A stretch of DNA of 64,000 bases from Qipengyuania citrea. Its GTDB lineage: Bacteria; Pseudomonadota; Alphaproteobacteria; Sphingomonadales; Sphingomonadaceae. This document shows positions 7,684 to 16,248 of this stretch, piece after piece. Every line of letters starts with the position of its first letter. The first letter of the stretch is position 1. The notes beneath the pieces were generated by a model. That model was not told the DNA's origin and did not search any database. It saw only the letters and a program-made list of their open reading frames with translations. The position numbers were made by a program, and so were the translations under genes. The stretch is from contig NZ_JALJZT010000002.1 in NCBI RefSeq assembly GCF_024171405.1, positions 2,666,001 through 2,730,000 of the forward strand. Reading direction: 5' to 3'.

Positions 7684-9506
7684 CAGATCATCCCCCGCGC
7701 CATGTCGGGTGTGGGCGTGTCGGGCGGGCCGCCATTGGCCGCGAGTTCGCGAAAGGCGCGGTTCTGCGACAGGAACACCTTGCCGTTCAGATCGGCGACG
7801 AAATGGGTGCGGTTCAGCCGATCCATGACCGGACCTTTTACTTCGGACAAATGCAGCCCGATCCCGGCATCGGCCATACGGTGATTGATCGCCTCGAGGC
7901 TTTCGAGGCCCGAAGCATCGATTTCGTTCACTGCGCTGCACATCAGGATTACGTGGCGCACTGCGGGCCGGTCGGCGACTTCCTCGAGGACATATTCCTC
8001 GAGCCAGCGCGCGTTGAGATAGGTCAGGCTCTCGTCGATGCGGATCGACAGGACATGCGGCACGGTGAACACGTCGTGGCGGTCGATATTGCGGAAATGC
8101 TCGGTCTCGGGAACGCGGCCGACGATCGCGGCATGCGGGCGGCTGGCGCGCCACAGATAGAGCAGCAGTCCCACCGCGACCCCGGCGATCACGCCCAGTT
8201 CGACGCCCGCCAGCAGGGTGATGACGATGGTCACCATATGCGCGGCGAAATCGGCTTTCGAATAGCGCCACAGCTGGCCCGGGGTCTTCAGGTCGACCAG
8301 GCTGAGCACGGCGACGATGATTGTCGCGGCCAGCGTCGCGATCGGCAGGCTGAACAGCAGGGGTGTCAGGAACAACCCTGCCAGCGCGATACCCACCGCG
8401 GTGTAGGCACCCGCGGCGGGCGTTTCCGCACCGGCATCGAAATTGACCACCGAGCGGGCGAAACCGCCGGTTACCGGATAGCCGCCCGAAAAAGCGCTGG
8501 CGATGTTCGACGCGCCGAGGCCGATCAATTCCTGGTTCGGCGCGATCCGCTGGCGCCGCTTGGCGGCCAGCGTCTGCGCGACCGAGACGCTTTCGACGAA
8601 ACCGATGACCGAGATCAGCAGCGCGGGCACCCATAGCTGCGCAATCAGGTCGAGATCGGTCGAGGGAAGGGCGAAGGGAGGCAGACCCTGCGGGATCGCG
8701 CCGACCAGGTTCACGCCGCGATCGCCCAGATCGAATGCAATCGCTGCAAGGATGGTGACCGCCACCGCGGCTACCGGTCCGGCCTTGGCCACGATATCGG
8801 CGGCATGGAGTTTCAGGCCCATCCGCATCAGCAAGGGCTTCAGACCCTTGCGGACCCAGAACAGAAACAGCGTCGCGGGCACGCCGATCGCGAGCGTCCA
8901 CGGATTGATCTGGTCGGAAGCCGATGCCAGTCCGCCAAGCATGGCGGGCCAGGTATCGCCGCCCGCGCTGACGCCGAGGATATGCTTGAGCTGGCTGGTC
9001 GCGATGAGGATACCGCTGGCAGTGATGAACCCGCTGATCACCGGGTGCGACAACAGGTTGGCGAGGAAGCCCATGCGCAGCAGGCCGAGCACGACCAGCA
9101 TCACACCCGACAAGGCCGCCAGCGTAATCGCCGCTTCGAGATAAAGCGCGGTTCCCTGCGCGGCGACCGCGCCCGCCGCGCTTGCGGTCATCAGCGACAC
9201 CACCGCAACCGGGCCGACCGCCAGAGTGCGGCTGGTGCCGAAAATCGCATAGGCGACCAGCGGGAGGATCGAGGCGAAGAGCCCGACCACCGGCGGCAGG
9301 CCCGCCAGCAGCGCATAGGCGAGACTTTGCGGGATCAGCATGATGGTGACGACGATGGCCGCCACCATGTCCTTGGTCAGGATCGCGCCATTATACGACC
9401 GGCCCCATTCGAGGATGGGGAAATACTGCGCCAGCGCTCCTGCGCGCTGGCCCTGTCCGGGGGCGCTGGCCTGCGCCACGCCTGGGTCCGATTCCGGCCT
9501 GTCCAT
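7683..9506 (-). CDS. SulP-family anion permease with STAS domain
   Basis: 607 aa. The N-terminal two thirds are about 10-12 membrane segments with SulP signatures (LIPQSLAYALLAGLPP, GPVAVVSLM), followed by a cytoplasmic STAS domain (about 460-580). SulP proteins move sulfate, other oxyanions, bicarbonate or organic acids. In this operon, export or exchange of sulfite, sulfate or thiosulfate made from sulfide is a reasonable guess. The ATG at 9506 overlaps the stop of sqr; an upstream start would only add a poorly conserved tail reading into sqr. Confidence 0.88.
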   Translation of the reverse strand: MDRPESDPGVAQASAPGQGQRAGALAQYFPILEWGRSYNGAILTKDMVAAIVVTIMLIPQSLAYALLAGLPPVVGLFASILPLVAYAIFGTSRTLAVGPVAVVSLMTASAAGAVAAQGTALYLEAAITLAALSGVMLVVLGLLRMGFLANLLSHPVISGFITASGILIATSQLKHILGVSAGGDTWPAMLGGLASASDQINPWTLAIGVPATLFLFWVRKGLKPLLMRMGLKLHAADIVAKAGPVAAVAVTILAAIAFDLGDRGVNLVGAIPQGLPPFALPSTDLDLIAQLWVPALLISVIGFVESVSVAQTLAAKRRQRIAPNQELIGLGASNIASAFSGGYPVTGGFARSVVNFDAGAETPAAGAYTAVGIALAGLFLTPLLFSLPIATLAATIIVAVLSLVDLKTPGQLWRYSKADFAAHMVTIVITLLAGVELGVIAGVAVGLLLYLWRASRPHAAIVGRVPETEHFRNIDRHDVFTVPHVLSIRIDESLTYLNARWLEEYVLEEVADRPAVRHVILMCSAVNEIDASGLESLEAINHRMADAGIGLHLSEVKGPVMDRLNRTHFVADLNGKVFLSQNRAFRELAANGGPPDTPTPDMARGMI

Positions 9507-10738
9507 CACGCGGCGGTCTTGACCTGCGGTTTGACCATCCATTCATGGCCCTTGAGCATGCCGTTCCAGTAGATCCACGGCAGCGCTTCGGATTTCAGCA
9601 GCCAGCTCAGCCGCCGCGGACGCGTGCCGTCGATCAGCCAGGTGGGGAAGCTGGGCTGGAGCTCGCCGTCATAACCGAACTCGGCAAGCACGATCTTCCC
9701 GCGCTCGACCGTCAGCGGACACGAGCCATAGCCATCGTAATCGGCGACCGGCTGCTTGCCGTCGAGCACCGCCAGCGCGTTGACCGCGACGATCGGTGCC
9801 TGCTTGCGCACGGCCGCGGCGGTCTTGGCATTGGGGCTCGACCCGGCATCGCCAAGACCGAAGACATTGGGGTAGCGCACATGGCGCAGCGTGAACTTGT
9901 CGACATCGACAAAGCCGCTTTCGGCATGCGCCAGCGGGCTGTCGGCAACGAATTGCGGCGCCACTTGCGGGGGCACGACGTGGAGCATGTCGAACGCGAC
10001 CACTTCCTCGCCCGCTTCGGTCTTGAACGTGGCGGTCTTTGCCGGTCCGTCGACCGCGACGAGTGTCTGGTTGAGCTTGAGATCGATGCCGTATTTCTCG
10101 ACATATTCCATCAGCGCGGGGAGGTATTCCTTGACCCCGAAAAGCACGCCGCCCGCATTGCGGAACTCGACATCGATATCGTTGAGCACATGGCTATCGG
10201 CCCATGCATCGCAGGACAGGTACATCGCCTTTTGCGGCGCGCCGGCACATTTGATCGGCATCGGCGGCTGGCTGAAGATCGCCCGCCCGGACTTGAGGCC
10301 CTGCACCAGCTCCCAGGTGTAGGGGGCGAGATCGTAGCGATAGTTCGAGGTCACGCCGTTCTTGCCCAGCGTATCTTCCAACCCGGCAATCTTCTCCCAC
10401 GCCAGGCGGATACCGGGGGCGACGATCAAGATCCGGTAGGTAATCGTGCTGCCGTCGGCGAGCGTTACCTGATTATGCTCGGGCTGGAAGCTGGCCGCGG
10501 CCTCGCGGATCCAGTGGGCTCGCCGGGGCATGACGCTGGCCATCGGGCGGCGGGTTACCGGCGCATCGAACACGCCCGCGCCGACCATCGTCCAGCCGGG
10601 CTGATAGTAATGGTCCTCGGCCGGCTCGACGATCGCGATATCCAGACCGGGACGCCGCCGCAGCATCGAGGACGCGGTAGCGATGCCCGCCGATCCGCCG
10701 CCGATAATGACCACCTCGTGGGTAAGTGCCTGTGCCAT
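9506..10738 (-). CDS. sqr: Sulfide:quinone oxidoreductase, type II
   Basis: 410 aa FAD-dependent membrane-associated enzyme. It shows the Rossmann motif GGGSAGIA (13-20), YYQPGWTMVGAG (44-55), FAD-binding GLGDAGSSPNAKT, and two cysteines, C164 and C340, matching the redox-active pair of mitochondrial-type SQR; the YDGYGSCPL segment is characteristic of type II enzymes. It oxidises H2S to sulfane sulfur, transfers it to an acceptor such as sulfite or glutathione, and reduces quinone. The ATG at 10738 sits behind GGAGAGG. It is the central gene of the train, next to persulfide and oxidase genes. Confidence 0.93.
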   Translation of the reverse strand: MAQALTHEVVIIGGGSAGIATASSMLRRRPGLDIAIVEPAEDHYYQPGWTMVGAGVFDAPVTRRPMASVMPRRAHWIREAAASFQPEHNQVTLADGSTITYRILIVAPGIRLAWEKIAGLEDTLGKNGVTSNYRYDLAPYTWELVQGLKSGRAIFSQPPMPIKCAGAPQKAMYLSCDAWADSHVLNDIDVEFRNAGGVLFGVKEYLPALMEYVEKYGIDLKLNQTLVAVDGPAKTATFKTEAGEEVVAFDMLHVVPPQVAPQFVADSPLAHAESGFVDVDKFTLRHVRYPNVFGLGDAGSSPNAKTAAAVRKQAPIVAVNALAVLDGKQPVADYDGYGSCPLTVERGKIVLAEFGYDGELQPSFPTWLIDGTRPRRLSWLLKSEALPWIYWNGMLKGHEWMVKPQVKTAA

Positions 10739-10766
10739 GCCGATCCTCTCCGAGAAGTGATTTGGG

Positions 10767-11180
10767 TTATGCGCCAAGCCGCGGGCGCAGGGGGGACAGG
10801 TCGTAGCCTGCCTGCCGCGCCCGCTCGATGCGCGCATCGGCGCTCAGCTGCTCGACATTGGCAAGCGTATCGAGCGTGATCGAGCGTGTGCCGGTACGGC
10901 AGTAGGCCAGCACCTTGCCATCCGCTTCCCGGCGGACCGTGGCAAAGGCCGCGATCGCCTCCGCGGGAAAGGCGCCTCCCGAAACCGGGATATGATGGAA
11001 GGCAATGCCTGCGCTGTGCGCCGCATCGCGCATCTCGGCCACGGTGGGCTGGCCATCTTCCTCCCCGTCGGGGCGATTGCAGATGACGGTGCGATAGCCC
11101 GCATCGGCAGCGTCTCGCATGTCGGCAGCCTGCACTTGCGGGACGACTGCGAACCGCTCGGTGACTTCGATAATTCTCAT
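10767..11180 (-). CDS. TIGR01244/DUF442 sulfur-transferase or phosphatase-like protein
   Basis: 137 aa. The C-terminal half holds a CX5R cysteine-phosphatase-like loop (YCRTGTRS, Cys near residue 94), as in the DUF442 domain often fused to persulfide dioxygenases in Blh-type proteins. Here it is a stand-alone gene whose partner MBL protein lies four genes upstream. The ATG overlaps the stop of the upstream YeeE-like gene. Family members are thought to handle sulfane sulfur, but direct biochemistry is limited, so the reaction is inferred. Confidence 0.8.
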   Translation of the reverse strand: MRIIEVTERFAVVPQVQAADMRDAADAGYRTVICNRPDGEEDGQPTVAEMRDAAHSAGIAFHHIPVSGGAFPAEAIAAFATVRREADGKVLAYCRTGTRSITLDTLANVEQLSADARIERARQAGYDLSPLRPRLGA

Positions 11181-11599
11181 GCGCCCGCTCCTTCGAACAA
11201 CCGCACGAGAGCCATACCCGCAAGCATGGCCGCGACGAAGATCGCCGCCGCCGCGGGTTCGATCACCAGCGCAGCGATGCCCGGTCCGGGGCACAGTCCG
11301 GCCACGCCCCAGCCGATGCCGAACAGCGCCGCCCCGCCGATCAGGCGCGGGGTGAGGTCGGATCGGGTCGGCAGGTGGAAATGCTCGTCGAGCAGCGGCG
11401 CTGCCATGCGCGGCACGAAACGCCAGGCGATCGCCATGACGATGACCGCGCCGCCCATGACGAAGGCGAGCGTCGGGTCCCATGCGCCGAAGATGTCGAG
11501 AAATCCGCGCACACGCGCTGGATTGGTCATCCCGCCCAGCGCCAGTCCGGCGCCAAACAGCGTGCCTGAGATCAGGCTTGGGATAGTGATCCGGCTCAT
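11177..11599 (-). CDS. YeeE/YedE-type transporter, C-terminal half (DUF6691)
   Basis: 140 aa, about four membrane helices. It has [17 protein letters not shown] and [10 protein letters not shown], the pattern of the second half of YeeE/YedE proteins; the Cys in GLCPGPG corresponds to a conserved thiosulfate-path cysteine. It overlaps both neighbours by 4 nt. Together with the preceding gene it makes a two-gene version of a thiosulfate or sulfane-sulfur importer of the TsuA/YeeE kind. The split arrangement (COG2391/DUF6691) is common beside persulfide dioxygenase genes in proteobacteria. Confidence 0.85.
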   Translation of the reverse strand: MSRITIPSLISGTLFGAGLALGGMTNPARVRGFLDIFGAWDPTLAFVMGGAVIVMAIAWRFVPRMAAPLLDEHFHLPTRSDLTPRLIGGAALFGIGWGVAGLCPGPGIAALVIEPAAAAIFVAAMLAGMALVRLFEGAGA

Positions 11600-12045
11600 T
11601 GCAATACCTCCAGTCCCATCGCGTTCATCACCGCGACCGTGGCAATGCCCGCCGCCATGAAAGTCGCGGTGGCGACGATCGAGCGGCCCGACAGGCGGCT
11701 GACCCCGCAAACCCCGTGTCCGCTGGTGCAGCCGCTGCCGAGGCGGGTTCCGATCCCGACCAGCAAGCCTGCGACCACCAATACCAGCGGACTGGCGAAG
11801 CGGGCCTCGATCCCGCCGCTGAGGAGCGACACGATCAGCGCGCCGAGCGGCAGGCCGATCACGAACATCCACGCGGCGCTGCGGGGAATCCCGCTACCGC
11901 CCAGGCCGACCGCCTTCGCGGCTAGCCCGGAAACGCCGGCGATACGGCCAAGCCCGAGCAGCATCAGCGCCGCGGCAAGGCCGATGAGCGCGCCGCCCGC
12001 CAGTCCGGCGAGCGGCGCGGCATCGGGAAATCCGGGGAGCGTCAT
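11596..12045 (-). CDS. YeeE/YedE-type transporter, N-terminal half
   Basis: 149 aa, about four membrane helices. The motif [12 protein letters not shown] carries two cysteines that in YeeE relay thiosulfate through hydrogen bonds to thiols. The stop overlaps the start of the C-terminal-half gene and its start overlaps the stop of the upstream MBL gene, so the three are translationally linked. Likely role: moving thiosulfate or persulfide-type sulfur across the inner membrane for the sulfide pathway. Confidence 0.87.
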   Translation of the reverse strand: MTLPGFPDAAPLAGLAGGALIGLAAALMLLGLGRIAGVSGLAAKAVGLGGSGIPRSAAWMFVIGLPLGALIVSLLSGGIEARFASPLVLVVAGLLVGIGTRLGSGCTSGHGVCGVSRLSGRSIVATATFMAAGIATVAVMNAMGLEVLQ

Positions 12046-12971
12046 ACCGCGTTCACCGGGATCTTGATGTAGCTCACGCCATTATCCTCGGGTTCGGGCA
12101 GGCGCCCGCCGCGAATGTTCACCTGCACCGACGGCATGATCAGCTTGGGCATGTCCAAGCCCTTGTCGCGGGTGGTGCGCATGGTGACGAAATCGTCCTC
12201 GGTGACGCCGTCCTTGACGTGGACGTTCTCCTCGCGCTGCTGCTTCACCGTGGTTTCCCAGGCGTATTCGTCGCGGCCCGGGGCCTTGTAGTCGTGGCAC
12301 AGGAACAGCCGCGTGTCGTCGGGCAGGGAGAGGAGGCGGCGGATCGAGCGGAACAGCTGGTGCGCGTCCCCGCCGGGGAAATCCGCCCGCGCAGTTCCGA
12401 AGTCGGGCATGAAGATCGTATCGCCGACAAACGCCGCATCGCCGATGATGAAGGCCATGTCCGCGGGCGTGTGCCCGGGAACGTGAAGCGCGATACCTTC
12501 CAGCTCGCCGAGGCTGAAGGTTTCGCCATCGTCGAACAGCTTGTCGAACTGCGACCCGTCACGCTCGAAATCGGTCCCGGCATTGAACAGCTTGCCGAAC
12601 ACTTCCTGCACGCGAATGATCTCGCGTCCGATGGCGAGCTTGCCGCCGAGCTTGGTCTGCAGATAGGGCGCCGCCGAAATGTGGTCGGCATGCGCATGGG
12701 TCTCGATCAGCCAGGTCACTTTCAGATTATTGGAAGTGACGTATTCGACAATCCGATCGGCGGAGCCATTCGAGGTCCGGCCCGACGCGGCTTCGAAATC
12801 GAGGACCGAATCGATGATTGCGGCCTCGCTGGTCTTGGGGTCGTGCACTACATAGGACACCGTATTGGTTGCTTCGTCGAAGAACCCGGCGATCGACGGG
12901 CGCAGCCCCTTGTTGTCCTGGGCGCGGGCAATTTGCTGGGAGGCCGATTGTAGCGATTGATCGTTATTCAT
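12042..12971 (-). CDS. Persulfide-dioxygenase-like MBL-fold hydrolase (Blh type)
   Basis: 309 aa. The metal motif is intact here: [11 protein letters not shown] gives HxHxDH, with PGHTPADM and LCHDY further on. This is the ETHE1/Blh group that oxidises glutathione persulfide with Fe(II) and O2 to sulfite and glutathione. It is the first gene after the promoter at 13.0 kb. The ATG at 12971 is chosen because GGAG lies 8 nt upstream; the GTG three codons earlier lies inside that ribosome-binding site. It contrasts with the distal MBL-rhodanese gene, whose metal motif is altered. Confidence 0.9.
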   Translation of the reverse strand: MNNDQSLQSASQQIARAQDNKGLRPSIAGFFDEATNTVSYVVHDPKTSEAAIIDSVLDFEAASGRTSNGSADRIVEYVTSNNLKVTWLIETHAHADHISAAPYLQTKLGGKLAIGREIIRVQEVFGKLFNAGTDFERDGSQFDKLFDDGETFSLGELEGIALHVPGHTPADMAFIIGDAAFVGDTIFMPDFGTARADFPGGDAHQLFRSIRRLLSLPDDTRLFLCHDYKAPGRDEYAWETTVKQQREENVHVKDGVTEDDFVTMRTTRDKGLDMPKLIMPSVQVNIRGGRLPEPEDNGVSYIKIPVNAV

Positions 12972-12990
12972 GATTCTCACTCCATTCGAT

Positions 12991-13011
12991 TACATAAACT
13001 ATTTATATGTA
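12991..13011. promoter_or_regulatory. AT-rich palindrome, candidate ArsR operator
   Basis: TACATA-N9-TATGTA with an AT-rich centre stands in the 74-bp gap between the divergent blh-like and peroxiredoxin genes. It overlaps the minus-strand -10 element. ArsR/SmtB repressors (BigR, SqrR and others) bind AT-rich 12-2-12-like palindromes at such positions, and an ArsR gene is two genes away. Confidence 0.65.
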
Positions 13012-13029
13012 TTGCGTTTCCGATGTCAA
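13002..13029 (-). promoter_or_regulatory. Sigma70-type promoter of the sulfide operon
   Basis: On the minus strand TTGACA (13029-13024) and TATAAA (13007-13002) are separated by 16 nt, a near-consensus promoter pair that stands out in this GC-rich DNA. Transcription would begin near 12995, giving a leader of about 24 nt before the ATG at 12971. The -10 lies inside the palindrome at 12991-13011, so a repressor there would block RNA polymerase. Confidence 0.7.
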
Positions 13030-13045
13030 GTGGTATGCAGTCGGC

Positions 13046-13717
13046 ATGACCCACGATGCCTCGAAAGACAGCGGCGAGCATATCGCCCCCGGTGCCGGCC
13101 TCCGGATCGGCGATATCGCACCCGATTTTTCCGCCCGGAGTACCACAGGCGACATGCGGCTGTCGGATTGTCGCGGGCGCTGGCTGGTCCTGTTCTCGCA
13201 CCCGGCCGACTTCACCCCGGTCTGCACGACCGAGTTCGTGGCGCTGGCCAAGGCTGCCGACCAGTTCGCGCAGCGCGAATGCGACCTCATGGCGCTGTCG
13301 GTCGACAGCCTGTTCTCGCATTTCGCCTGGCTGCGGATGATCCGCGACCGCTTCGATGTCGAAGTACGCTTCCCGATCATCGAGGATCCCACGCTCGTCA
13401 TCGGGCGCGCCTATGGCATGGTCGCGCCGGGCGATAATGACAGCGCAACGGTGCGCACGACCTTCTTCATCGATCCGCACGGCGTGATCCGCGCGATGAC
13501 ATGTTATCCCGCCAATGTCGGACGCTCGACATCCGAAATGCTGCGTACGCTCGATGCGCTGCAGGCGGTCGACAAGGATCCGGTGCTCGCCCCGGCCAAT
13601 TGGGAGCCGGGACAGAAGCTGCTGCGCCAGCCGAGCGCCGAGCTCGACGATGTGTTCGCGGCGAAGGATCACACCGACTGGTTTCTGCAGGAAGTGGGCC
13701 GGGGCAAGCGCGCATGA
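13046..13717 (+). CDS. Peroxiredoxin, AhpC/TSA family (second copy)
   Basis: 223 aa peroxiredoxin related to the copy at 4065-4694: same SHPADFTPVCTTE active site. It has extra cysteines, including one in MTCYPANVG where the other copy has TYP, so its recycling may differ. The ATG at 13046 is preferred to the one at 13007, because the latter lies inside the operator/promoter palindrome; the ribosome-binding site at 13046 is weak, so the start is not certain. It is divergent from the sulfide operon and overlaps the arsR start by 4 nt. Confidence 0.88.
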   Translation: MTHDASKDSGEHIAPGAGLRIGDIAPDFSARSTTGDMRLSDCRGRWLVLFSHPADFTPVCTTEFVALAKAADQFAQRECDLMALSVDSLFSHFAWLRMIRDRFDVEVRFPIIEDPTLVIGRAYGMVAPGDNDSATVRTTFFIDPHGVIRAMTCYPANVGRSTSEMLRTLDALQAVDKDPVLAPANWEPGQKLLRQPSAELDDVFAAKDHTDWFLQEVGRGKRA

Positions 13718-14052
13718 CCGGGGACGAACTGGTCGATGCACTCAAGGCGGTCGCGCATCCGGTGCGCCTGCGCATCTTGCAGACACTCGCCGGGACCGAA
13801 CGCAATGTCGGCGAGATCGACGAGGCGGCGGACATCGGCCAGCCCACGCTGTCGCAGCAGCTCGCCGTCCTGCGCAATGCCGGGCTGGTGACGACACGCA
13901 AGGACGCCAAGCTGGTCTTCTACCGCATCGACGAACAGCGGGTCGCGGCGGTTTCGGCTGCGCTCGGCGGTCTCGCCGGGGTGGACCTGGCCCCCACGCG
14001 CCCGACCCGCAGCCCGGCCCCGGGTGTCGCCAATTTCGCGCGCCTCACCTGA
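13714..14052 (+). CDS. ArsR/SmtB-family transcriptional regulator
   Basis: 112 aa winged helix protein. ALKAVAHPVRLRILQTL is the family's N-terminal helix and QPTLSQQLAVLRNAGLV the recognition helix region. Position suggests it represses the divergent sulfide operon through the palindrome at 12991-13011. Unlike the persulfide sensors BigR and SqrR, it has no cysteine at all, and no obvious metal-binding His/Asp cluster is seen. Translationally coupled to the peroxiredoxin (ATGA overlap). How it senses sulfide, if it does, is open. Confidence 0.88.
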   Translation: MTGDELVDALKAVAHPVRLRILQTLAGTERNVGEIDEAADIGQPTLSQQLAVLRNAGLVTTRKDAKLVFYRIDEQRVAAVSAALGGLAGVDLAPTRPTRSPAPGVANFARLT

Positions 14053-14209
14053 CCGGACCATTCGTAAGGCTCGGACGCGACCCTTTCCGAACCGCCTGGC
14101 GGCTGCGCGTTGCGCCGATCATTGCAGGCAGGGGTGCACTTCGCGCTGACCTTCAACGCGCGATCGTTGCAACAATACCACCCGTAAATCCGGCCCGATG
14201 GCCTGCAAA

Positions 14210-14241
14210 TGCGAATGACTTGCAATAGTATTCTCATCGCA
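14210..14241. promoter_or_regulatory. Fur-like box upstream of exbB
   Basis: The segment has the inverted ends TGCGA and TCGCA and the inner sequence TTGCAATAGTATTCTCATC, which resembles alphaproteobacterial Fur/Mur sites (TGCAA...ATTCTCAT...GCA). It lies about 45-75 bp before the GTG of exbB at the head of a complete iron-uptake operon. Called by eye from pattern and context. Confidence 0.55.
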
Positions 14242-14282
14242 CTAGGCGGACCTTCGAACGAATCACGAGGGCCCCCATACAA

Positions 14283-15053
14283 GTGTCTCGACATCGATTT
14301 TTTGCTGCCGTCCTTGCTTTGACGGCGTTTCCCGTCGGCGCGCAAGCGCAGGGCGGCGGGACAAGCGCGGCCGCGCCCGGCTTGCCGACCGACCTCAGCA
14401 TCTGGGGCATGTTCGCGCAGGCCGACTGGGTGGTGAAGCTGGTGATGATCGGGCTGGTGCTCGCCTCGCTGGTCACCTGGACCGTGCTGGTCGCCAAGCA
14501 TCTCGAACTCGCGCGGCAACGCGAAAGCGCGGAGCAGTTCCGCGACAAGCTCGCCGCCACGCAATCGCTGGCGCAGCTCGACCCCGCCTTTGCCGATCAT
14601 CCGATCGTCATCCAGGCGCGCGAAGAGATCGCGCAATCGGCGGGCTCGCTCGACGATCGCGAAGGCTTGAAGGAACGGCTCGTCTCGCGGCTCGACCGGC
14701 ACGAGGCGAAGGTCGCGCGCAAGATGACGCAGGGCGTCACCATTCTCGGCACGATCGGGGCGACCGCGCCCTTCGTCGGCCTGTTCGGCACCGTCTGGGG
14801 CATCATGAACAGCTTCATCGGTATTGCCGAACAGCAGACCACCAATCTCGCAGTGGTCGCGCCGGGTATTGCCGAAGCGCTGCTGGCCACCGCGCTCGGG
14901 CTCGTCGCCGCCATTCCGGCGGTGGTGATCTACAACCATTTCGCACGCGCCATCGCGGCGCACCGCGCCGTTGTCGCCGATAGTGCGGCCGCGCTGCTAC
15001 GCGTGGTCTCGCGCGATCTCAGCCGGGGCACGCTGCCGGAGGGCAAGGTCTGA
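14283..15053 (+). CDS. exbB: ExbB/TolQ-type proton channel subunit
   Basis: 256 aa. A signal-peptide-like N-terminus (residues 1-23, ending AQAQ) precedes an inner-membrane protein with three helices (about 48-70, 155-180, 195-220) and the MotA/TolQ/ExbB signature GTIGATAPFVGLFGTVWGIM. With ExbD and TonB it couples the proton gradient to outer-membrane receptors. It starts with GTG behind a weak ACGAGGG. It is followed after 1 nt by exbD, in one operon with a siderophore receptor, and is probably repressed by iron through the upstream Fur-like box. Confidence 0.93.
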   Translation: MSRHRFFAAVLALTAFPVGAQAQGGGTSAAAPGLPTDLSIWGMFAQADWVVKLVMIGLVLASLVTWTVLVAKHLELARQRESAEQFRDKLAATQSLAQLDPAFADHPIVIQAREEIAQSAGSLDDREGLKERLVSRLDRHEAKVARKMTQGVTILGTIGATAPFVGLFGTVWGIMNSFIGIAEQQTTNLAVVAPGIAEALLATALGLVAAIPAVVIYNHFARAIAAHRAVVADSAAALLRVVSRDLSRGTLPEGKV

Positions 15054-15054
15054 G

Positions 15055-15483
15055 ATGGCGCTCAGGCTCGCCTCGGACAGCGAAGACCTGGCGGTCGCGC
15101 ATGAGATCAATGTCACGCCGTTCATCGACGTGATGCTGGTGCTGCTGATCATCTTCATGGTCGCCGCGCCGCTGGCGACGGTCGATGTGAAGGTCGATCT
15201 GCCGGTATCCAACGCGCAATCCGCACCCAAGCCCGAAGCGCCGGTCTATCTGTCGCTGCAGGCCGACGGGTCGATCCTCGTCAATGAAGATGAGGTGCGG
15301 CTGGCGGCGCTGGGTGCAGCGATCACCGAAGCGACTGCGGGCGACCGCGAAGAGCGGGTTTTCCTGCGCGCCGACAAGGCGATCACCTATGACGAAATCA
15401 TGCAGGCGATGAACGCGCTGCGCGCCGCGGGTTATGTCCATGTGGCGCTGGTCGGTGCCGAGACCGGGGCCGCGGTGCCATGA
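15055..15483 (+). CDS. exbD: ExbD/TolR-type biopolymer transport protein
   Basis: 142 aa. Short cytoplasmic N-terminus, one membrane helix (about 24-43, FIDVMLVLLIIFMVAAPLA) with the essential Asp at its start (FID), and a periplasmic domain. It pairs with ExbB to energise TonB. The ATG lies 1 nt after the exbB stop, and the stop overlaps the start of tonB by 4 nt, showing a tightly coupled exbB-exbD-tonB unit. Confidence 0.94.
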   Translation: MALRLASDSEDLAVAHEINVTPFIDVMLVLLIIFMVAAPLATVDVKVDLPVSNAQSAPKPEAPVYLSLQADGSILVNEDEVRLAALGAAITEATAGDREERVFLRADKAITYDEIMQAMNALRAAGYVHVALVGAETGAAVP

Positions 15484-16229
15484 TGCTGGCAGGGGCAGGA
15501 CGCACCAACTGGATGCTGGGGGGCGGCATTGCCTTCGCCGGCCATGCAGCCGTGGTCGCGGGTCTGCTCCTGATCGGCACCGCGCCGCCCAAGCCCATCG
15601 TCGAAGACCCGGTCGTCCTGCTGGAACTGCCCCCGCAGGCCGCCCCGGCGCCCGCTGCGTTGAACGAGCAGCCGGTCGATGCGCTCCAGCCCGACTATGT
15701 CCCGCCGCAGACCTTCCAGCCGCGGATCGAGGCACCGCAAGTGAGGGCGCCGCTGCCGCGCGAGTTCGTTGCGACGCCGCCGCCACCACCGCCCTTGCCC
15801 TCGCGCCGCAGTGTCGCGCCCGCGCCGCAGCCGACCACTTCCGCCCGGCCCGCGCGCAATGCGCTGGCGGTCGCTCCCGAAGGCAGCGGCACCGGAACCG
15901 CTGCCACCGCGGGCGACGATCCGAAGGCCAAGCGCGAAGAGGCCGATTACTATGCGCTGCTGAGCGCGCATCTCAATCGCAAGAAACGCTATCCGAGCGA
16001 GGCCAAGAAGGCGCGCCAGCAGGGCGTGGTGACGGTGCGCTTCACCGTGCTTGCCGATGGCCGGATCAGCGCCAGCTCGATCCGCACGTCCAGCGGGCAC
16101 GACCTGCTCGACCAGGCCACGCTGGACCTGATGCAGCGCGTTGCGCCGCTGCCCAAATTCCCGCGATCGATGACCAAAGACAGTGTCACGATCTCGCTTC
16201 CTATCGACTATTCCCTACGCACAAGATGA
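15480..16229 (+). CDS. tonB: TonB energy-transducing protein
   Basis: 249 aa. N-terminal membrane anchor (about 14-34), a Pro-rich periplasmic spacer (about 38-125, including a run of proline before LPSRRS), and a C-terminal TonB domain (about 160-249) with KRYPSEAKKARQQGVVTVRF. It transfers the energised state to the TonB box of outer-membrane receptors. Encoded directly before a siderophore-type receptor, so it is probably a dedicated iron TonB. Confidence 0.92.
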   Translation: MMLAGAGRTNWMLGGGIAFAGHAAVVAGLLLIGTAPPKPIVEDPVVLLELPPQAAPAPAALNEQPVDALQPDYVPPQTFQPRIEAPQVRAPLPREFVATPPPPPPLPSRRSVAPAPQPTTSARPARNALAVAPEGSGTGTAATAGDDPKAKREEADYYALLSAHLNRKKRYPSEAKKARQQGVVTVRFTVLADGRISASSIRTSSGHDLLDQATLDLMQRVAPLPKFPRSMTKDSVTISLPIDYSLRTR

Positions 16230-16248
16230 TGATTAGAAAGGTTTTTCC

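Noticed and set aside
13007-13045. An upstream ATG for the second peroxiredoxin
   Set aside because: It lies inside the palindrome and -10 region shared with the divergent operon; homology starts later.
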